From IMG/VR virus record IMGVR_UViG_3300027582_000011, positions 1 to 32,414 of that record: DNA of 32,414 nucleotides, one strand, 5' to 3'. Position numbers and translations under genes: made by a program. Shown in pieces: positions 9,525 through 18,466 of the stretch. Numbering within the stretch: position 1 is the first letter of the stretch; each line of letters starts with the position of its first letter. Source of the DNA: a virus. The notes below the pieces were generated by a model that had not been told where the DNA came from, made no database searches, and was given only the letters and a program-made list of their open reading frames with translations.

Positions 9525-12500
9525 ATGAGTACAGACCTAACAAAAAATACATTTAGTTCAACCTATAAAGATGATTTTCTGGATAGTGATAACTATCATA
9601 GAATCCTTTTTAACTCAGGTCGTGCTCTACAAGCCCGTGAGCTTACACAAATGCAAACTATTACTCAGTCTGAGATTTCTCGGATGGGTAGACATATGTT
9701 CAGAGAGGGTGCTGCAGTTAATCCTGGTGGCACTACTATTAATACTGGATATGAATTTATTAAACTTGTTGGTAATCTACCAACTGGAAATATTATAGGC
9801 TTAAACTTAACTTCAACCAGTAATAGTATTATTGTAGAAGTTCTTGAGGCTGTAGAAAGAGTATCAGCTTCCGAACCAGCAACAATTTATGTTAAGTATA
9901 TAAGTTCGTCAGGTGGAACATCCGGTTCTACTCCTGTGAGAGTTACTGCAGGTGATACACTTACCGGTGGTGGAGAAACACTTACTGTACAAACTACAAA
10001 TACTGTTGCTAATCCAGCTACAGGTACAGGTACTCGAGTATCCATTCATGCTGGTGACTTCTTTGCTATAGATCGTTTTGTCTATGCAAGAGAACAGTCA
10101 ATGATCTTATCTAAATACACCTCTGACCCAGATGCTGTAATTGGATTTAAAGTAACTCAAGACATTGTTACTGTAGATGATACAACTGCACTATATGATA
10201 ACACAGGTGCAACACCAAACATATCTTCACCTGGTGCTGACAGATATAGAATTAGACTTAATATAGCAAATAAAGCTGATCTTGCAGCAGATGATAACTT
10301 TGTATATGTTGCTAAAGTTGTTGACGGTATCATAGTTACACAGGTTGATGGTACTGACGATTATAATAAAATAGAAGACAGAATGGCTCTTAGAACAAGT
10401 GAAGAGTCAGGTAACTATATTGCTAAAAGGTTTGCTATTAGTTTTGATACTAATGATTCAGACGAAAGTGTATTAGACTTTGATATTTCGCCTGGTGTTG
10501 CATATGTAGATGGATATAGAGCTGTTATCAACTCTCCAGTTAGAATTGGAGTAAGTAAACCTAGAACAACTCAGACAGAAAATAATGAAGTAACAGCCGC
10601 TGCGTATGGCCAATATGTTATAGTATCTGCTAATAAAGGCTTACCTAATATTGCATCATTCCAAGAAGTTACACTATTTCCGAATACTGCTGGTACTGGT
10701 ACTGCTATCGGTACAGCACGTGTAAGAGCTGTAGAGGAAGACGGATCGAACTATAGAGTATATCTGTTTGATGTACAAATTGCTTCTGGTAAAAATAAAA
10801 GAAATACAAAATCAATTGGTACTGGTTCTACAGACTATATGACACTAGTGCTTGAAAATAGTCTTGCAGCATTTAAAGATGAAGCATCAACAAGTCTATT
10901 ATTTCCAGTTCCTGGGGATAGACCAAAGACTATTACAGATATTAGTCTTACAGTACAAAGATATAGAACAGCAAACATAAGTAGTGGATCTGCTACTATT
11001 ACAGTAACCAATACAGGGGAAACTTTTGCTGACACTAGTGATTGGATTGCAGCACATGCTGACTCTGATATTGATGTTATCTTTACAGCATCTGGTGCTG
11101 GTACTGCTGCATCTAACTTAACTGGCCAACAAGATGGTACTTATGAGATCCTTACTTATGTAAATAAGAGTGCAGGGTCTGTTAGAACCAAAACACTTAC
11201 AGAAGTAACAGAAACAATCACACCGGATGGCTCTGGTAATCTAAACTTTACAAAGGCTGATGTAAGTAGCATCACTAGAATTACTCTTGCTGACTCAGAT
11301 GGTGCTGACTTAACAACGTTATACGATTTAGATAATGGTCAACGTGACTTTGCATATCTAAACGGTAGAATGGTTAAGAAAGCTGGAGCTGCTACACCAG
11401 GATCTGATGTGTTTGTAAGATATAAGCACTTTGTCCATGGTACATCTGGAGATTTCTTTGCGGTTAACTCTTATACAGGTCAAGTTGACTATGAAAACAT
11501 TCCGTCATACACACAAGCAAATGGCACTGAAGTATCTCTAAGAAATGTATTAGACTTCCGTTCAAGTGTTAACAGCTCAGGTAACTTTGGTTCAGGTGCT
11601 AGAATTAATGAGATGCCTAAGAATACAGGTCTTATCACATTTGATGCAGAATATTACCTTGGTAAAAAGGTTCGTGTGACGATTGATAAAAATAGTTTTA
11701 TTGATACTATTAGTGGTGCAGCTAGTGTTAATCCTCAATTACCACCAGCTCCAAATAACTCGCTGGATTTATTCCATATTGATATGAATCCATATACAGT
11801 TAGTGATACAGATATCACTTCAACTACTATTAAAGCTAAAAACTTTACTATGAGAGACATTGGTAAACTAGAAGAAAGAATTGATAATGTTGAAGAGGCT
11901 ACATCACTAAGCCTTCTTGAATTAGATACATCATCATTTGCTGTTCTTGATGCTAGCGGCAATAATAGAACACAGTCTGGTTTCTTTGTGGATAACTTTG
12001 CTGATCAAGCTAGGTCATATATGTCTGCAGATTATAATGCAGCTATTGATCCAGAAGCTAGGATTATGCGACCATGGTTTGAAGAAAATAACCTTAGACT
12101 AATTTATGACTCTGATCAATCTAGTAACACAATTCTTAAAGGTGATAGTGTATACCTAAAACATGATAATACAAATTATGTTGATCAACCTCTCGCAACA
12201 GAAGCAATGAATATTAACCCATTTGCTGTTATTCTAAATGAAGGGTTTATTGATCTCTCACCATCATCAGATGAGTGGACTGCTGTTGATAGATTACCAG
12301 ATCGTGTGGAAGATGGTGGAACAAGACTTGTTAATAATGGTGCATTACTATGGAATACATGGAGATGGAACTGGATAGGAAGAAATGATACACCAAGGGC
12401 AAATCTAACAGCCAGAGATACAGCAAGAAATAATATATTAGCAGTCAACAGAGTTGTTGCTTCAGAAACAGTACGAGAGTTTGTTAATGATCGTGTGTTA

Positions 12501-14576
12501 GATGTTGCATTTATTCCGTTTATGCGATCTAAGAAAGTTTTCTTCCGTGCACAAGGTCTTAAACCTAGCACTCAAGTGTATGCTTTCTTTAATAACAAAC
12601 CAGTTGCTGATTGGGTAAGATCAGAAACATTTACTAGATTTGCTACTACTACTGATGATTTTGGTAATAGACATAATAGAGCAACTGAACATCCTGATGG
12701 TAAGTCAACACTTACAACAGGAACTGATGGTTCTATTGAAGGTTCATTCTTTATACCTAATACCGATGCAATTAAGTTTAGAACTGGTACACGTGAGTTT
12801 AAATTACTTGATATTAGTGTACCTAATGATGAGAATGCAACATCAATTGCAAAAGAACCTTTTGCATCAACAGGTGTATTAGAGACTAGACAAGCAACAT
12901 TTACAACAACTAGAGTGCTAACTATAGCAGCTCCACCTCCACCTGTTCAACCACGTAGACGTAGACGACGTAGTTCACGAGACTTTGCTATTGAAAGAAA
13001 TCCTCAGCTTGATCCAAGGAATCAACGTCGTAGAGATCCTTTGGCTCAGACATTCTTTATTGATGAAAATGATGGTGCATTTATAACTAGAGTTGGTGTT
13101 AGATTCCAAACTAAAGATACAACAGTTCCAGTAATGTTGCAAATTAGATCAACCGTAAATGGTGTTCCATCAGCAGATGAAGTTATACCTAATGGAGTTA
13201 AGGTTCTTTCACCTTCTGATGTAAACATATCAGCTGACGCAAGTGCAGTAACTTACTTTGAGTTTGATGAGCCAGTTTACTTGAATGGTAACATGGAATA
13301 TTCTATTGTTCTACTTGCTGATTCTATAGACTATAATGTGTATGTAGCCAAAGCTGGTGATCTAATGCTTAACTCTACAGAACTAAGAGTTGCTAAACAA
13401 CCTACACTAGGTTCATTGTTTAAATCTCAGAATAGTAGAACATGGACACCAGATCAAGAAAGAGATTTAACATTTACTATTGATCGTGCTAACTTTACTG
13501 TAGAAAGTGGATATGTTACATTAAACAATGCACCAATCCCACCAATCTTATTGGCAAGTAATCCATTAGATTCTACAAATTCAAGTGCTACAGTTAAGGT
13601 TCTTGCATTTGGTCATGGCCTTGTAGTAGGTGACTCAGTAACAATTGCAGGAGCTGCAACATTCGGTGGAATAGCTGCATCTAATATTAATGGTACAAGA
13701 GCAGTCACTAAAGTAGATGGTACAGGCTTCGAGTTTGTTGCAGGTAATTCAGATACTGCAAATCAAGCTGTAGCTGGTGGTGGTGATAATATTACTGTCA
13801 CGAGAAATATTATGATGGATACAGTAGTACCATATGTTGAAACACTTTCTCCAGCACAGACTTTAATTTCGCACTCAGCTAAGTTTACATCAGGTAAATC
13901 ATTTGCTGGATCTGAAACTGCATATTCTGTAGATGGTAGTTATCAAAGCATATCAAATAGAGATAATAATACCTTTGCAAACCCTAGGTTAATTGCTTCA
14001 AGTGAGAATGAAACGGCTTCCTTATCAGGTAGTAAATCATTAACATATAAAATTGATGTGTCTACATCTACTGATATAGTAGCACCAGTAGTTGATCTTC
14101 AACGTGCTTCTGTAACAGCCGTAAGAAATTTAGTTGATCAACAAGTTGCAAGTGGTACTGGTGGTAATATTCCACTAGAGTATGTTGCTGAAACAAATCC
14201 AACCGGTGGTTCACATCTATCTAAACATATTACCTCACCTGTGGTTCTTGATGAGTCAGCTGTTGGGTTAAAGATTATGATTGGTGCAAACAGACCATCT
14301 GCAGCAAGCTTTGATGTTTACTATAGAACAAATGCTTCAGATACAGCAGCTGCAGGTAACTTACTTGATTCAACTTGGGTACTAGCTACACTTGAAACTG
14401 AAATTCCTTCTGATCAAAATATTAATGTATTCAGAGAGTACAGATATTTGGTAGGTGGTGATGGCGGAACCATGGATGCTTTCTCACAATTCCAAGTTAA
14501 GATAGTATTAAAATCAACTAATACTTCAACTCCTCCAGTTATACAAGACCTAAGAATAATTGCTCTGAGTGTATAA
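9525..14576 (+). CDS. Giant DUF4815-type virion protein (1683 residues)
   Basis: The N-terminus has YHRILFNSGRALQARELTQM (residues ~24-43), a hallmark of the DUF4815 family common next to gp8 in marine T4-like phages. The rest is beta-rich and fibre-like. Around residues 1136-1149 a proline stretch (PPPPVQP) leads into six consecutive arginines (codons 12954-12971). A conserved-looking domain follows, with DPLAQTFFID, FITRVGVRF and VPVMLQIR. A Gly/Ala-rich beta module lies near 1350-1430, and the C-terminus ends in a VIQDLRIIALSV strand. It has no visible catalytic motif. It is probably a large baseplate-periphery or short-fibre protein. Its last base is the first base of the next ATG (TAATG), so translation is coupled. 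Confidence 0.75.
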   Translation: MSTDLTKNTFSSTYKDDFLDSDNYHRILFNSGRALQARELTQMQTITQSEISRMGRHMFREGAAVNPGGTTINTGYEFIKLVGNLPTGNIIGLNLTSTSNSIIVEVLEAVERVSASEPATIYVKYISSSGGTSGSTPVRVTAGDTLTGGGETLTVQTTNTVANPATGTGTRVSIHAGDFFAIDRFVYAREQSMILSKYTSDPDAVIGFKVTQDIVTVDDTTALYDNTGATPNISSPGADRYRIRLNIANKADLAADDNFVYVAKVVDGIIVTQVDGTDDYNKIEDRMALRTSEESGNYIAKRFAISFDTNDSDESVLDFDISPGVAYVDGYRAVINSPVRIGVSKPRTTQTENNEVTAAAYGQYVIVSANKGLPNIASFQEVTLFPNTAGTGTAIGTARVRAVEEDGSNYRVYLFDVQIASGKNKRNTKSIGTGSTDYMTLVLENSLAAFKDEASTSLLFPVPGDRPKTITDISLTVQRYRTANISSGSATITVTNTGETFADTSDWIAAHADSDIDVIFTASGAGTAASNLTGQQDGTYEILTYVNKSAGSVRTKTLTEVTETITPDGSGNLNFTKADVSSITRITLADSDGADLTTLYDLDNGQRDFAYLNGRMVKKAGAATPGSDVFVRYKHFVHGTSGDFFAVNSYTGQVDYENIPSYTQANGTEVSLRNVLDFRSSVNSSGNFGSGARINEMPKNTGLITFDAEYYLGKKVRVTIDKNSFIDTISGAASVNPQLPPAPNNSLDLFHIDMNPYTVSDTDITSTTIKAKNFTMRDIGKLEERIDNVEEATSLSLLELDTSSFAVLDASGNNRTQSGFFVDNFADQARSYMSADYNAAIDPEARIMRPWFEENNLRLIYDSDQSSNTILKGDSVYLKHDNTNYVDQPLATEAMNINPFAVILNEGFIDLSPSSDEWTAVDRLPDRVEDGGTRLVNNGALLWNTWRWNWIGRNDTPRANLTARDTARNNILAVNRVVASETVREFVNDRVLDVAFIPFMRSKKVFFRAQGLKPSTQVYAFFNNKPVADWVRSETFTRFATTTDDFGNRHNRATEHPDGKSTLTTGTDGSIEGSFFIPNTDAIKFRTGTREFKLLDISVPNDENATSIAKEPFASTGVLETRQATFTTTRVLTIAAPPPPVQPRRRRRRSSRDFAIERNPQLDPRNQRRRDPLAQTFFIDENDGAFITRVGVRFQTKDTTVPVMLQIRSTVNGVPSADEVIPNGVKVLSPSDVNISADASAVTYFEFDEPVYLNGNMEYSIVLLADSIDYNVYVAKAGDLMLNSTELRVAKQPTLGSLFKSQNSRTWTPDQERDLTFTIDRANFTVESGYVTLNNAPIPPILLASNPLDSTNSSATVKVLAFGHGLVVGDSVTIAGAATFGGIAASNINGTRAVTKVDGTGFEFVAGNSDTANQAVAGGGDNITVTRNIMMDTVVPYVETLSPAQTLISHSAKFTSGKSFAGSETAYSVDGSYQSISNRDNNTFANPRLIASSENETASLSGSKSLTYKIDVSTSTDIVAPVVDLQRASVTAVRNLVDQQVASGTGGNIPLEYVAETNPTGGSHLSKHITSPVVLDESAVGLKIMIGANRPSAASFDVYYRTNASDTAAAGNLLDSTWVLATLETEIPSDQNINVFREYRYLVGGDGGTMDAFSQFQVKIVLKSTNTSTPPVIQDLRIIALSV

Positions 14577-14794
14577 TGTTAAAGGTTGATGGACATTCTA
14601 ATCTAGTGAGGGACCCAAAATCGGGTGCCATAATTAATATAAATAGAAGTGAAATAGAAGCAGCTCGTGAGAGAAAAAGATTACGATCTGCAAAAGCAGA
14701 CGAAGAAAAACAACTGAAGGAAGATGTAAGTTTATTAAAAAATGAAATGAGTGAAATCAAACATCTCCTCGGTAAACTTGTAGAGAAAATATAA
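14576..14794 (+). CDS. Small coiled-coil protein, function unknown
   Basis: This 72-residue protein begins MLKVDGHSNLVRDPKSGAII. Residues ~25-72 form a charged helix with heptad-like spacing (EIEAARERKRLRS, then LKEDVSLLKNEMSEIKHLLG), so it is probably a coiled coil. Its ATG overlaps the stop of the giant structural gene by one base, and the next gene starts on the base after its own stop. Small proteins of this type between tail genes are common in marine T4-like phages, possibly as assembly factors or minor virion parts. I cannot assign a role. Confidence 0.65.
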   Translation: MLKVDGHSNLVRDPKSGAIININRSEIEAARERKRLRSAKADEEKQLKEDVSLLKNEMSEIKHLLGKLVEKI

Positions 14795-16273
14795 ATGGCC
14801 AGAACAACAGTCAATCTAACAGATACAGTAGCCGTCTTTAAAGATAAAGTAAATGAGATTTCCTATAAGGTAGGTGATCTTGATCTTATGTCTACATCAG
14901 GGACTGACAGTGATATAGTTCAGGCTATTAATTCACTAGACTCAGATATAGGTGGGATTGCTAATCTTACAACAACAAATAAGTCTAGTGTTAAAGCAGC
15001 TATTAATGAGATAGATGCTGAGATTGGTAGTGCGGCTTTAACAACTAGTGCATCTACACTTAGAGGCGCAATCAACGAACACGAAACACAAATTAATAGC
15101 CTTGATAGTGATTTAGGTACAAGAACATCTTTAACTACAGATGCTGATCAAAACTTAGTAGTTGCTATTAATGAAGTTGATGCTAATGCTTCAAGTGCAC
15201 TATCAGCTTCCACATCTAATACAAATAAACTAGGTACAATTACATCTGGTGTTATGGGTACGACAGCAAGTACAGTAGGTCCTGCTATCGGTGAAATCCA
15301 TGGACAATTAGATAGTGCTCAGACAGTGGTGGGTCCTCTCGGCGATCTACTCACAGTAGCTAAAAATAGTATTGTTGGAGCTATTAACGAAACTTACCTA
15401 CAAGGTATTGACTCTGATACCATTATGGAAATATTCTCTGCAGCAAATAGTGGTACAGGATTTGGTTCTCTTGCATATGGTAACAATGGAGTTTACACAT
15501 ATAGCAAAGTAACCAATGCTAATATCAGAAGTGCTATTTCAGCAGGCGAAGGTATAAACATTTCAAGTGGAGTTATTTCAGGCGAAGATGCTACAATTTC
15601 TAATAAAGGTATTGCAGAATTTGACTCAGATGGCTTCACAGTTACAAGCGGAAGAGTTTTTCTAAAATCAGGAGCTATTGGAGCTGGACAGATTTCTGCA
15701 GGTTCTATTGGAACAACACAACTAGCAAATCTTGCTGTTACTACTGCTAAGATTGCAGCCAGTGGTGTCACTACTGCTAAGATTAATAACTCTGCCGTTA
15801 CAACCGACAAGATCAACAATACTGCAGTTACTACTGCTAAAGTTGCAGATGATGCTATTACATATGCTAAACTACAAAACTTAGTTACAGCAGATAGAGT
15901 GTTAGGTGCAACAACCGCAGGTATTATAGGTGAAACTCAGGTAGTAACAGACATGATTGAAGCTGATGCTGTTGATGGAACCAAGATTGCAGATGATGCT
16001 GTCGGTTCAGAACACATCAAAGATAATGCAGTAGGTGAAACTGAAATTGCTAGTAATGCAGTTACTGCCGCAAAGATTGCTTCTGGTGCTGTTGGTAATA
16101 CCGAACTTGCAGCTGATGCTGTTGATGGAACCAAGATTGCAGATAATGCAGTTGCAATAGAACATCTTGCAGATGATGCTGTTTCTTCAGATGAACTAAA
16201 AGATGTTGTTACATTTGTGGTATATAGTAGTGATGGTACAGCTCTGAAGACACTATATGGTGCAGGAAGTTAA
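14795..16273 (+). CDS. Repeat-rich tail fibre-like protein
   Basis: The product has 492 residues. The first half has repeated segments of the type AINEIDAEIG and INSLDSDLG with leucines at regular spacing, suggesting trimeric coiled-coil fibre stalk. The second half contains two runs of ten-residue repeats: AVTTAKI-type (15734-15883) and DAVDGTKIAD-type (15965-16204). The C-terminus VTFVVYSSDGTALKTLYGAG resembles terminal caps of marine phage fibres. Such repeats usually build elongated beta-structured shafts. It lies directly after the coiled-coil gene and 4 bases before the next gene. It is probably an adsorption fibre or a fibre-attachment protein. Confidence 0.65.
   Translation: MARTTVNLTDTVAVFKDKVNEISYKVGDLDLMSTSGTDSDIVQAINSLDSDIGGIANLTTTNKSSVKAAINEIDAEIGSAALTTSASTLRGAINEHETQINSLDSDLGTRTSLTTDADQNLVVAINEVDANASSALSASTSNTNKLGTITSGVMGTTASTVGPAIGEIHGQLDSAQTVVGPLGDLLTVAKNSIVGAINETYLQGIDSDTIMEIFSAANSGTGFGSLAYGNNGVYTYSKVTNANIRSAISAGEGINISSGVISGEDATISNKGIAEFDSDGFTVTSGRVFLKSGAIGAGQISAGSIGTTQLANLAVTTAKIAASGVTTAKINNSAVTTDKINNTAVTTAKVADDAITYAKLQNLVTADRVLGATTAGIIGETQVVTDMIEADAVDGTKIADDAVGSEHIKDNAVGETEIASNAVTAAKIASGAVGNTELAADAVDGTKIADNAVAIEHLADDAVSSDELKDVVTFVVYSSDGTALKTLYGAGS
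15734..15883 (+). repeat. Five tandem 30-base units coding decapeptides (AVTTAKIxxS type)
   Basis: Five in-frame 30-base units encode AVTTAKIAAS, GVTTAKINNS, AVTTDKINNT, AVTTAKVADD and AITYAKLQNL. The DNA core GTTACTACTGCTAAGATT recurs with a few changes. The repeats belong to the fibre-like gene and probably form a regular shaft. Confidence 0.85.
15961..16144 (+). repeat. Exact 34-base direct repeat, copies at 15961-15994 and 16111-16144
   Basis: The two 34-base copies are identical, start AGCTGATGCTGTTGATGG, and lie 150 bases apart (five decapeptide units). They are more alike than the intervening units, which suggests a recent internal duplication or recombination within the repeat array. 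Confidence 0.85.
15965..16204 (+). repeat. Eight tandem decapeptide-coding units (DAVDGTKIAD type)
   Basis: Eight consecutive 30-base units encode a pattern of D/N/G-A-V followed by a hydrophobic residue at position 8 (for example DAVDGTKIAD, NAVGETEIAS, GAVGNTELAA). The period is exact, with no insertions. It is separated from the first repeat run by about 27 non-repeat residues. Confidence 0.85.
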
Positions 16274-16277
16274 TTAA

Positions 16278-17195
16278 ATGGCGGTTAGAACACCTCTTAC
16301 ACTCGATGGGTCTAATAACCTTAAAGAGATGACAACAGCTCAGATAAATGCTGTTAAGGATAGGGTTAGATACCTATACGGAGAAAACCCCTCAGTAATT
16401 CTATCAAGACAAAACAGTGGAGGTAACCTTGGTGGTCTTAGTGATACCAGAAAGCAAGCTGGCGCTTCTACAACCGATGTAACAAACTTTCACACTGAAG
16501 CAGAAACACCTAATATATCCACAGTGACAGTAGAATATAGTTGCGTCCATCAGGGATTTGCCACTGTTGGTTATCCAGCAGATACAAATAATGTTGCCTT
16601 TCCAATCTATCAGACAAGTGGTAATATTAGAGCCATGACTAGGCAAGATGTGGAAGATACATTTATCAGACCAGCTTTTAATACAATGACAGGTGCTGCA
16701 GGGCAACCAGGAACATATTACATTCATACCAGTTCAACCCTGTCAGGATATACAGCAATATCAAATGATGCAATATATATTGATAGTAGGGCAAATGTTG
16801 GAGCATATACTGCTGGTGGTATTGGCGAACAACAAGACCAGCCAACTAATATTCAGGGTTATTATCTATTAAAAGCTAATAATATTTCTGCACCTAGTAT
16901 GGTGCAGATGCTGTTTATCCGTAATGCAGATGCAAACATTGAGCAATACACTCAAGCTGAGATGGATGCTTGGCTAACCCAATCTATTCAAGCCGAAGCA
17001 AGATCACATCTAAGTTATAACTTCAACGGTAGTGGAATAAACCTTGGGTCTGGTATGACAGATACTATCCTTAATGGATCCGGTAATTACCAAACACGCT
17101 ATGTAGGTCTTGATGACTACCGAACACAAGAATTTCCTAACGGTTCAGCCGTTGTAGCTGCAACCCACAGACTTAAAATGGAGACTACAACATAA
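16278..17195 (+). CDS. Putative virion structural protein
   Basis: This 305-residue protein starts MAVRTPLTLDGSNNLKEMTT. The middle is beta-rich with many Asn, Gly and Tyr. The C-terminal part has LSYNFNGSGINLGSGMTDT and GSGNYQTRYVGLDDYRTQEF, a sequence style I associate with structural proteins of marine T4-like phages. There is no catalytic motif or membrane segment. It starts 4 bases after the fibre-like gene and shares one base (TAATG) with the next gene, so it belongs to the same late transcript. The structural role is an inference from context and composition. Confidence 0.55.
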   Translation: MAVRTPLTLDGSNNLKEMTTAQINAVKDRVRYLYGENPSVILSRQNSGGNLGGLSDTRKQAGASTTDVTNFHTEAETPNISTVTVEYSCVHQGFATVGYPADTNNVAFPIYQTSGNIRAMTRQDVEDTFIRPAFNTMTGAAGQPGTYYIHTSSTLSGYTAISNDAIYIDSRANVGAYTAGGIGEQQDQPTNIQGYYLLKANNISAPSMVQMLFIRNADANIEQYTQAEMDAWLTQSIQAEARSHLSYNFNGSGINLGSGMTDTILNGSGNYQTRYVGLDDYRTQEFPNGSAVVAATHRLKMETTT

Positions 17196-17704
17196 TGACT
17201 ATACATAACCTAGAAATACACACAGCTCATTTTGTTAACAATGAACGCACAGAGATAGAAGTGCTATTTCTTTCTGATAAATCTACTGATGATAATATAG
17301 TTATGATTCCTTATATTATTGAAGCTAAAGAAGGTGATGCTGATTATGAATGGTTAATTAGTAAGATGGATATTGACAAAATTCATGAGAACACATTTAA
17401 TAAGTTTCGCAGAGAAAATGAAGAGTTTCGTGAAACTATTATTGCCACTGGTAAAGAGATGGGTCTTATCTTTGATAACAATGGTGTGAACAGTAATCTA
17501 TATGAAGCACTTGTAGATACTTTGTTTGAGCCATTCGTCGAAGAAGACATGAAAGAAAAATTATTTGTAATGAAACTTAAACTCTTTGAGGTAGAGGCTA
17601 TTAAGTCTAGTAAAGATAGAGAACTAAAGGCTAAACTAAGAAAGTCAAAAGACTTCTTATCAGCTATTAAGTATGCAACAATGATTGCACTACCCGAAGA
17701 ATAG
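17195..17704 (+). CDS. Acidic protein of unknown function at the end of the structural block
   Basis: The product has 169 residues. The N-terminal ~70 residues are beta-patterned, followed by Glu/Lys-rich helices (NKFRRENEEFRETIIATGKE, then EEDMKEKLFVMKLKLFEVE). No known domain is recognisable. It is coupled to the previous gene by a one-base TAATG overlap. Its last 15 bases overlap the 3' end of the oppositely oriented glycosyltransferase gene. It could be a tail-assembly factor, but nothing in the sequence proves this. Confidence 0.6.
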   Translation: MTIHNLEIHTAHFVNNERTEIEVLFLSDKSTDDNIVMIPYIIEAKEGDADYEWLISKMDIDKIHENTFNKFRRENEEFRETIIATGKEMGLIFDNNGVNSNLYEALVDTLFEPFVEEDMKEKLFVMKLKLFEVEAIKSSKDRELKAKLRKSKDFLSAIKYATMIALPEE

Positions 17705-18466
17705 ATCAAATTTCTTATGAACAAAATGTAAGAAGTGTGCAGCTGCAGTCATGTTCTGTTCATTGTGATCTAGTATAAAATTCCAAGGCATTCCAATATT
17801 AGTAAATGGTACGTTGTATTTCTCTATTATATAAGAGAATATAACCTCGTTGTTTAACACCCAATTCTTAGAGATTGGTTCTGGATAAAGATTATCTTCC
17901 AACGAATCATTAAATGTACATACAGCTTCTACTGATCTCTCAGCAAAATTAAGATTACGAACACAGTCTGCATTCATTACAATAACGGCTGTATTGATAC
18001 AACTCTGAGTACCATTTATATCATGTAAGAGTAACATGGCTTTTTTATTATGAGCCTTTGTATACATATCCATGGAATTCCATTCAAAGTTATCATTAAA
18101 CCTTTCACGTAATTGCTCATTATCAATATCTGCAACTTCTATATCAAAGGCACATACTTTGTTTAGATCAAATCTTTCAAAGATGTTTACTGTAGTATTA
18201 GGTATCACATCAAAGTCGATATACATTATCTCGTCATATTCATTACGCAGCTTTTCGAACATATTAAGTTTCTCAAACTGTACATCAATATAATCTGTTG
18301 AATACGGTTTAAACAGTTTGTAGTCAGCACCAACAGCTGTGGCATAGTCTCTATGTTTTTGCTCGATATGATATGCATATTTCCTAAACTGTTCTCTTTT
18401 AAATATGGGAACAGATTCGTGATCAGCAAGATCATTTCTATATAAGCTGAATATTATTCTTTTCAC
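17690..18466 (-). CDS. DXD glycosyltransferase, GT-A type (copy 1 of a tandem pair)
   Basis: This 258-residue protein has a GT-A nucleotide-sugar transferase pattern. It begins with MKRIIFSLY and QKHRDYATAVGADYKLF (residues ~36-52). The metal/sugar-nucleotide motif is DEIMYIDFDVIP, with DFD at 84-86. A later acceptor-side region has NNEVIFSYII and a MPWNF segment. It is paralogous to the next upstream gene (same N-terminal layout and DVIP motif) but ends earlier, at HKKFDLFFG. It is the last gene of the - strand operon. Its start lies inside the preceding gene (29-base overlap), and its 3' end overlaps the convergent + strand gene by 15 bases. Donor and acceptor are unknown. Confidence 0.75.
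   Translation of the reverse strand: MKRIIFSLYRNDLADHESVPIFKREQFRKYAYHIEQKHRDYATAVGADYKLFKPYSTDYIDVQFEKLNMFEKLRNEYDEIMYIDFDVIPNTTVNIFERFDLNKVCAFDIEVADIDNEQLRERFNDNFEWNSMDMYTKAHNKKAMLLLHDINGTQSCINTAVIVMNADCVRNLNFAERSVEAVCTFNDSLEDNLYPEPISKNWVLNNEVIFSYIIEKYNVPFTNIGMPWNFILDHNEQNMTAAAHFLHFVHKKFDLFFG

Noticed and set aside
12185-12571. Open frame of 128 codons on the - strand inside the giant structural gene, and similar antisense frames
   Set aside because: They lie wholly within strong coding sequence of the other strand and show no family motifs; they are mirror frames of the real genes.
14638-14645. TATAAATA inside the small coiled-coil gene
   Set aside because: It lacks the preceding T shared by the four spacer elements, lies within coding sequence, and occasional chance matches are expected in AT-rich DNA.
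15734-16204. CRISPR-like array
   Set aside because: The repeats have a 30-base period without unique spacers and are in frame as protein repeats of a fibre-like gene.
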